Below are positions 58,647 to 64,000 of a stretch of 64,000 bases of DNA, piece by piece. Source of the stretch: Eupeodes corollae (Eukaryota; Arthropoda; Insecta; Diptera; Syrphidae). The notes beneath the pieces were generated by a model. The model was given only the letters and a program-made list of their open reading frames with translations. It was not told the origin of the DNA and did no database searches. Both the position numbers and the translations under genes were made by a program. The stretch lies in assembly GCF_945859685.1 (NCBI RefSeq), contig NC_079149.1:125948065-126012064 (forward strand), written 5' to 3'. The stretch's first letter is position 1. Each line of letters starts with the position of its first letter.

Positions 58647-60198
58647 ATGATGGACAGTAAGACAAAGTACAATCTTGACCATGTTTATTGTCACACGAAT
58701 GAAAGCAGCAATTACATTCGAGCGAATCCGCAAACCACATCCAACGACGTTATGTCGCTGCTCAAGGAGAACAAACAACTCAAAGCCATGTTAATTCTGC
58801 ACATGGACCTGATCCAGGAGCAAAGCGATCAACTGCTTGCCAAAGAGAAGCTCCTGGTCGGGCTGAAAGAAGAAATTGCCACGCTAAAGGCAAAGAACGA
58901 CGCCCTAGAGAAGAGATTGCAAGACAGCGAAATTGCTGCAACTGCAGAGGCTATAAAATCCGAGATCAAAGAAGAAGAAGCGCCCACAGAAACGAGCAAA
59001 TACAAAATCCAGTCGAATGCCACTAGCGATGGCGGCACGGAAGAAGGCGAGGAGAGTGGCAACATAATCGGCGAATGCAATGGCAAACTCATCAGTAAAA
59101 TAATACTGCATAGAATAAGTCTTCCCGGGAAGAGTCCATCGAATATCTCCGAAGTATCTGAGAGTGAAGAGACCGTCGTCGCAGCCGCTGTGATAGGAAT
59201 GGCCGAGGACAGTCAGCACAGTGTCGACGACGATGTGCCAAAGATCCAAAGTCCCACGGAACTTGTTGCAACGAGTGTTGGCGCGAAAGTGCATCCAATG
59301 GAAATGTCGCCTCTGTTATTGATGTCAGCGCCGAGTTTGAAGGTTCCCGAGGTCAAAATCGACTCGGACGAGAGTGTTAGCTGTGATTCAACTATGGAAC
59401 GTGATCAGGTGAGTAATCATAGAAAAATTTAATTGTCAACATTTTTGAAAATTATTTTTGTTTTTTAAGGAATCTTCTCGAGGGGCAAAACACCCTCGCA
59501 GATCCCGTCGCTGTGGCCAGCTGACCACAACGCAGATGTACTCCACCCGCGAGTGGGAGGACGAGGATTTCTGTGATGAATTCATTAAAGAGGAGGCTAA
59601 CGCCCTCAAGTCAGAGGCACCCATGTTGGAGATACCCAAATGGACAGTGCACGAAGTGCATCCGCTCTACAGCATCGAAGGAACCGAAGACCTGTCCGAC
59701 GAAACCTTCCTCAAGCGCCATGCAAAGCTCGAATACGACGAGAAAAGGAGAAAGAAATGGGACGTCCAGCAAATCCGCGAACAGCGGCGAATCGAACGAC
59801 TAAAGCGTCGCCATTGCAAGGACGAGTTACGGGAAGAGGATTTGGCCACAACTAGCTTCTATCCATCACCCGATTCGATTCAAACCATTTGCTTTACAAC
59901 TGAATTACCTGTGATGGCTTTCGGCGAGGGCGTTCCGCGGCTCTCAGCCGCTGAATTCGCCCTTCCTTGGTACCCACTGTATGGCCATACTTCTGTGTCA
60001 CATCGGGATCACCCGTACCAGCAGCAACAATCACAAAACAGTTCGTTTGTTTTTCTTAAAAAACGTCGACGTCCACAGAGCTCTTCGGTGATCCAGAGTC
60101 ATCGTGGAACCATCGTCAGTGGTGTGCATCGTCAGCCGACGACCACCAGCATCCAACCAGCTCCGCCGCAGAATACTTCTGATGGTGGAAGAAATTAA
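58647..60198 (+). CDS. msl-1: MSL1, male-specific lethal complex scaffold
   Basis: The scaffold of the MSL complex, which in Drosophila doubles male X transcription by recruiting the MOF acetyltransferase with MSL2 and MSL3; the complex also exists in non-dipterans. Exons 58,647-59,408 and 59,470-60,198, phase 0, GT-AG intron of 61 bases, 496 aa. The start is MMDSKTKYNLDHVY; either Met could serve. An N-terminal coiled coil (about 33-93, LLKENKQLKAMLILHMDLIQ) corresponds to the dimer and MSL2-binding helix. The middle is acidic and Ser-rich. The PEHE domain (about 305 onward) has IPKWTVHEVHPLYSIEG, ETFLKRHAKLEYDEKRRKKW and REQRRIERLKRRH, the MOF/MSL3-contacting region. It is about half the length of D. 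melanogaster MSL1 as I recall it, mainly lacking low-complexity sequence. KANSL1 also has a PEHE domain, but the coiled coil and length favour MSL1. Confidence 0.93.
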
Positions 60199-60286
60199 AA
60201 AGAGAAAACAAAAAAGAAAAACAAACAAAACAACAAGAACTTTTTTTAGTTATATTTTTGTTTTGTTTTTATGTAGAAGAAAATTA

Positions 60287-60292
60287 AATAAA
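60287..60292 (+). terminator. poly(A) signal of MSL1
   Basis: The first AATAAA after the stop codon (89 bases downstream), in AT-rich sequence. Confidence 0.6.
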
Positions 60293-62096
60293 TTTTTGTA
60301 AGATCTCAGAGATCTCGTGTCTGAACTTGAAGTATGAAATAATTATTCCTTTTTAGATCTTTATGTTCTCTCAAAACACTATAAAATAGTCATTAAACAA
60401 TTTATATAATATAATATATTCTCCGGTGAAACACCCTCTATATAAGTTACAGATTGTAATGCTTTTTTTTCTGTGTTTTTATTTTAAATACAAAAATTAA
60501 AATAAAATCAGAAAATAAATTAAATTTAATTTATATTACATAAGAAAAAAACAATAATTTTAAGTTTTATTGTTTTGTAAACAAAACACAAACAACAAAT
60601 AGAAACAATACTTAAGAAAAAACTATCCCAAGAGCATAGCATAGAGGAAGGATATTTTAAAAATGTAATAACGACAAAGAACATACATACACATAATAAT
60701 ATAAATCTATCTTTTATTTTAAAACTGTTTACGAGGTTGTTTTTTTTTATATTTTGATATGCATATACATTTTGAAGCATGTGGAGAATTAAATTCTTGA
60801 TATATTTTGCCGCCAAATGCTTACCACATTCCTGAGAAGTTTTTATCATCTTCAATGCTAATTTCTGTGGAATGTCAAGTCAAAGACACTTTCAATAATT
60901 AATATACTGATTAATCACATCATAAGCTTTATGCAATGTCCGAAAAATCAACACGCCTAGATCTATTCCAAAACCGTACATATGTTAGTACACCTATCAT
61001 CTAAATTTGCTATTTTAAATTATTGTGTTTTTAATAAACGGCTGTGTTAAATGATTTGTGATGATTTAAGGAAAAGCGTTGAAACGTCTTTTAGTTTGAT
61101 TTTAATTTTACCAGTTCAAGGAAAAGTTTTCCTAACTAATTTCCAGCAGTAGTGTCTTATTTTGTTTAAATATTTTAAACTTTTTAGTTCTTGATTTTTA
61201 TTTAATAGATTTGACACGACCGACGTTAACCAAAACATATTTCAACAGAATAAAAGAAGTAGAAATCCAAAACAAAAAACAAATATGTATTAAAAATAAA
61301 TACAATCCCTGTTATTTGAATAAAAAATCATTTGTTGATGACTATAAACAATAGAAATACCTATAAAAATAGTAATATACAAGATAACCATTATAATAAA
61401 TGTCAAAAGTAAATAAACATATGTAAACTGTTGTCATATTGCATTACCTATGTGCTATTGTATATCCTTCAACAAAACAAACAAAATTCTCAAAAAAGAT
61501 ACAAACGATATAAATAGAAAATATAAAACAATAGAAATTTTTGTGAAATTAAATTTTATTTGCTTCATAGATTATTATCATCTCTTTTGTTCTACTTATA
61601 ACTCTCTTTTAGATTAAATCAAAGAGTTATAAGACAAAGAAAACAACACACAAAAAAAAATTTAAAGAAAACAATAATAAAATTAACTTAATGTAAATGT
61701 AAAAAAAAAATATATTGTTGTAAGAAAAACTAAATTAAATGAAATTAAAGAAAAAAGATTATGAAGATATGTATGAAAATGTTTAGAAATTTGTTTTATT
61801 TCATTTTTTATAACTTGAACCAAATGAAAACGTGTTGACAGGCGTGAGGTTTTTTCTGGAGATTTCCATTGGTAAAACAAATCAATCTACTTTTATTTTA
61901 TAACTGTCAAAATAATGTCATTATTTTTCAATCTGTTACGAAAAATTAATGGTTTTTTTTTTAAATAAGTAGACAATCTGCTTTAGAACAATGGTGTTTC
62001 TGCAAGATATTGTTTGATAAGAAAATGGCTTAACTTTCTTAATTTCAAAAACCACTGTCCTCCACATTGAATTTGGTTTAATTTTCCCAGAATTTA
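60293..62096. other. intergenic, AT-rich, nothing recognised
   Basis: Long A/T runs and scattered poly(A)-like signals, with no coding or repeat structure I could identify. Confidence 0.55.
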
Positions 62097-62338
62097 AGGG
62101 CCTATTATGGATCACAACTCAACTTAGTTGAGTTGTAATCAAGACAACTCAATTTGAAGACAACTGCAAAAAAAAATCGTATTATGATAGACAACTTTTT
62201 TCAGTTGAGTTGACCAATACGTTGCCTACTTTTATGTGCTTGTTTTTGTCAAAATCAGCTGTGTAAAGTAAAATACATAGGAATTTCAAAATTTTGAATT
62301 CAGTGGAAAATTTTATAAAAAAGACAAAATAATAGGAA

Positions 62339-62938
62339 ATGGAGAGTTCTATTGATTTGTTTCTTGGAAATTCGGAAGAAGAAAATCCCCTGAATGTTGC
62401 GCTGATGAGAAAAAATATTCGAGATCACTCCAATCCATTGGAACTTCCAAACAAAAAGTATTACAAATTCTTTGATGCGTGTTGATTTTAATGTCTTCGT
62501 TTTGATTCAGATTTATAAGTTATTTTAGACTCAACAAAGACGCATTTGTTTATGTGCTAAATGAAATCAAAGATCATTTGAATCAACCACAGCGTTCTTC
62601 CGCAATCCCACCAATTCTCAGACTCTGCACTGCCCTACGTTTCATGGCAGAAGGAAGTTACCAAAATGGCAGTGGTAATGATTTTAATTTAGGCCTTGCT
62701 CAGCCAAAAGTTTCGGTAGTGTTAAAAGAAGTGCTAGACGTAGCAGAAGAACGTATCTGTCCACAATGGATTAAGGCTCGTATGACAAATGATGAGATGA
62801 ATTTATCAAAAATTCATTTTTACCAGAAAACCAGATTTCCTGGAGTAATAGGATGCATCGATGGAACTCATGTTCGAATCATAGCACCAAAAAAAGTCTT
62901 CAACATCTCTATTTAAATAGAAAAGGTTACTACAGTCT
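62339..62938 (+). pseudogene. Harbinger (HARBI1-type) transposase, truncated
   Basis: Exon 1 62,339-62,457 (MESSIDLFLGNSEEENPLNV) joins by GT-AG splicing to 62,511 onward (NKDAFVYVLNEI; LRFMAEGSYQNGSGNDFNLG). It reaches the first catalytic Asp in GVIGCIDGTHVRI. One base is then missing in an A-run near 62,890, after which the frame resumes as SLQHLYLNRKGYYSLNV, a family-typical segment. The remainder, with the second and third acidic catalytic residues, is deleted, and the sequence passes directly into the opposing accessory gene. It therefore cannot be active. Confidence 0.88.
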
Positions 62939-63412
62939 GAATGTTGGATTCATTGATTTTTGCAGTTCAATCAACCCAACCCCGCTCTCTTCCAGATTGG
63001 TTAAACTTATATGCTGTGATGTACCACCCACTGTGGTTTTCAAATTTAGCTTCTTGTTGGCAAGCTTCCTTTTTAAATTTCCCTTGTAATGGATCCATAC
63101 CTGGATATGTGTATATACTTTGTAAAAAAATGATGGCTTTTGCATTCAGTTAAACTTACTCTTTGCCATTCTTTCACTGTTCTTGATGGTGGTCCAATGC
63201 TATTCAGTTGAACAGCTATATTTTCCCATTCTTCGTCTTGGGTTCTTTTTGTGGAACCAAATTGTCCCTTGCCTCTGGCCAGCTCAGGTTTCTGCTGCAG
63301 AACCTCAATCAACCTCTCGAATTGGGCAGGTTTAGTTATTTTTAATCTAAAAAAATTATTTTCTTACAGATGTTTATATTATTATTTGAAAAACTTACAT
63401 TTTTGTCTCCAT
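62930..63412 (-). CDS. Harbinger Myb/SANT-like accessory protein
   Basis: Three exons on the minus strand: 63,412-63,399, 63,346-63,160 and 63,100-62,930, all with GT-AG introns. They join in frame to a 123-aa protein starting METKILKITK. The domain at about 10-90 reads AQFERLIEVLQQKPELARG, EEWENIAVQLNSIGPPSRT and KEWQRVWIHYKGNLKRKLAN, with Trp spacing (W45, W65, W69) typical of the Myb/SANT-like DNA-binding partner encoded by Harbinger elements, which escorts the transposase to the nucleus and binds element ends. No stop or frameshift interrupts it. The C-terminus (VGLIELQKSMNPTFRL) may be altered by the internal deletion that truncated the transposase. Confidence 0.75.
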
Positions 63413-63699
63413 TTTCTTAAAAAAATTGGTTTTCAATGAACTGTTAATGCCTACCGTTATTTTTTTGTACACACAAATGCACTACACAACTAGTAAATAT
63501 CAGTTGCTGGATTTTGACAACAATCACAACTGAGAGACAACTCAACTGGCTTACATAATACCCCGAACACACTTAAAAAGTAAACCATTTTTTAGTTGAC
63601 TACTGGTTGACTTGTGACAGTCAACTAGTTGTGATCGGTAATACCGATTACCGGATTACAACTCAACTTTGTTCTTAGTTGTCTTACATAATAGGCCCC

Positions 63700-64000
63700 T
63701 TAATTCTTTTTCCATGAGAATTATTTTTTCACTTCATTTTTTTTTACCCGACACTGTTGTCATTTATGACGTTTATAAACATAGCTTCTGCATAATTATC
63801 TGAGTTTGTTTGATCGAAAATCTGACTTCATGAGAGTAAGTCAAAGATGACTCTCATTCCACCTTGTATCTGACCAGGAAACAGCTCCATGAATTGGTTA
63901 GAGGAAGCTCACTAAGACTCCTTACCTGTAAACTTAAAGATTTGGATACAAAATGTATGGATAACACAAACTGTCCCCCAGAGAAAATAGATGAACTTAC
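63700..64000. other. window end with ambiguous coding signals
   Basis: A plus-strand frame is open from about 63,840 to the window edge (RKQLHELVRGSSLRLLTCKL...). On the minus strand, TTTACAG at about 63,928 would precede a 23-codon terminal exon ending at a TGA near 63,860, with a donor-like GTAAGTTC at the window edge. I cannot choose between them and recognise neither product. Confidence 0.25.

Larger units (their letters stand above)
62097..63699. mobile_element. PIF/Harbinger transposon, internally deleted
   Basis: About 1.6 kb with inverted ends GGGCCTATTATG (left, 62,098) and CATAATAGGCCC (right, to 63,698/63,699). A 3-bp TTA or TAA duplication is implied by TTAA at both flanks, fitting the TWA target preference of Harbinger elements. 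Subterminal ACAACTCAAC repeats occur at both ends. It carries two genes in convergent orientation: a truncated transposase (+) and a Myb/SANT-like protein (-), the standard two-gene design of the superfamily. Confidence 0.88.

Overview
The window is nuclear DNA of an insect, most likely a brachyceran fly. Evidence: AT-rich sequence with GT-AG introns, genes whose closest remembered relatives are fly proteins (a DnaJ-H-type J-protein beside a Sirt1/Sir2 sirtuin, and an MSL1 dosage-compensation scaffold), and dipteran-style transposons. I cannot name the species.

Layout. Bases 1-31,400 are gene-poor. They hold degenerate tandem arrays (about 70-600, 2,840-5,240, 10,140-10,625 continuing at 13,540), a 1-kb tandem duplication (21,121-23,334), several MITEs, one tRNA-derived SINE, mariner remnants and decayed LINEs. 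I found no convincing host gene there, only GC-richer, low-complexity patches (8,300-9,600; 19,440-20,760) that might be regulatory or untranslated exon sequence.

Bases 31,400-60,300 carry six recognisable single-copy genes arranged as three successive divergent (head-to-head) pairs: DnaJ-H (-) / Sirt1 (+), FIG4 (-) / SNX29-like (+), TIPIN-like (-) / MSL1 (+). All splice sites were placed by hand and keep the frame: DnaJ-H 377 aa in 3 exons, Sirt1 904 aa in 2 coding exons, FIG4 850 aa in 3, SNX29-like 490 aa in 2, TIPIN-like 288 aa in 1, MSL1 496 aa in 2. The Sirt1 intron (5.3 kb) holds two Tc1-like elements, one carrying a nested SINE. The gap between the Sirt1 and FIG4 3' ends holds an I/R1-like LINE fragment and a truncated RTE-like LINE.

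Bases 60,300-64,000 are AT-rich spacer, then a PIF/Harbinger element (62,097-63,699) with a truncated transposase and an apparently intact, spliced, oppositely oriented Myb/SANT-like accessory gene. The last 160 bases have weak coding signals on both strands.

The six genes are housekeeping or chromatin genes acting in different processes: protein folding, NAD-dependent deacetylation, phosphoinositide turnover, membrane trafficking, replication-fork protection and X-chromosome dosage compensation. They do not form one pathway. I found no new defence or metabolic system. The most informative structures are the nested insertions, several of which can be checked against sibling repeat units that preserve a version of the site without the insertion.
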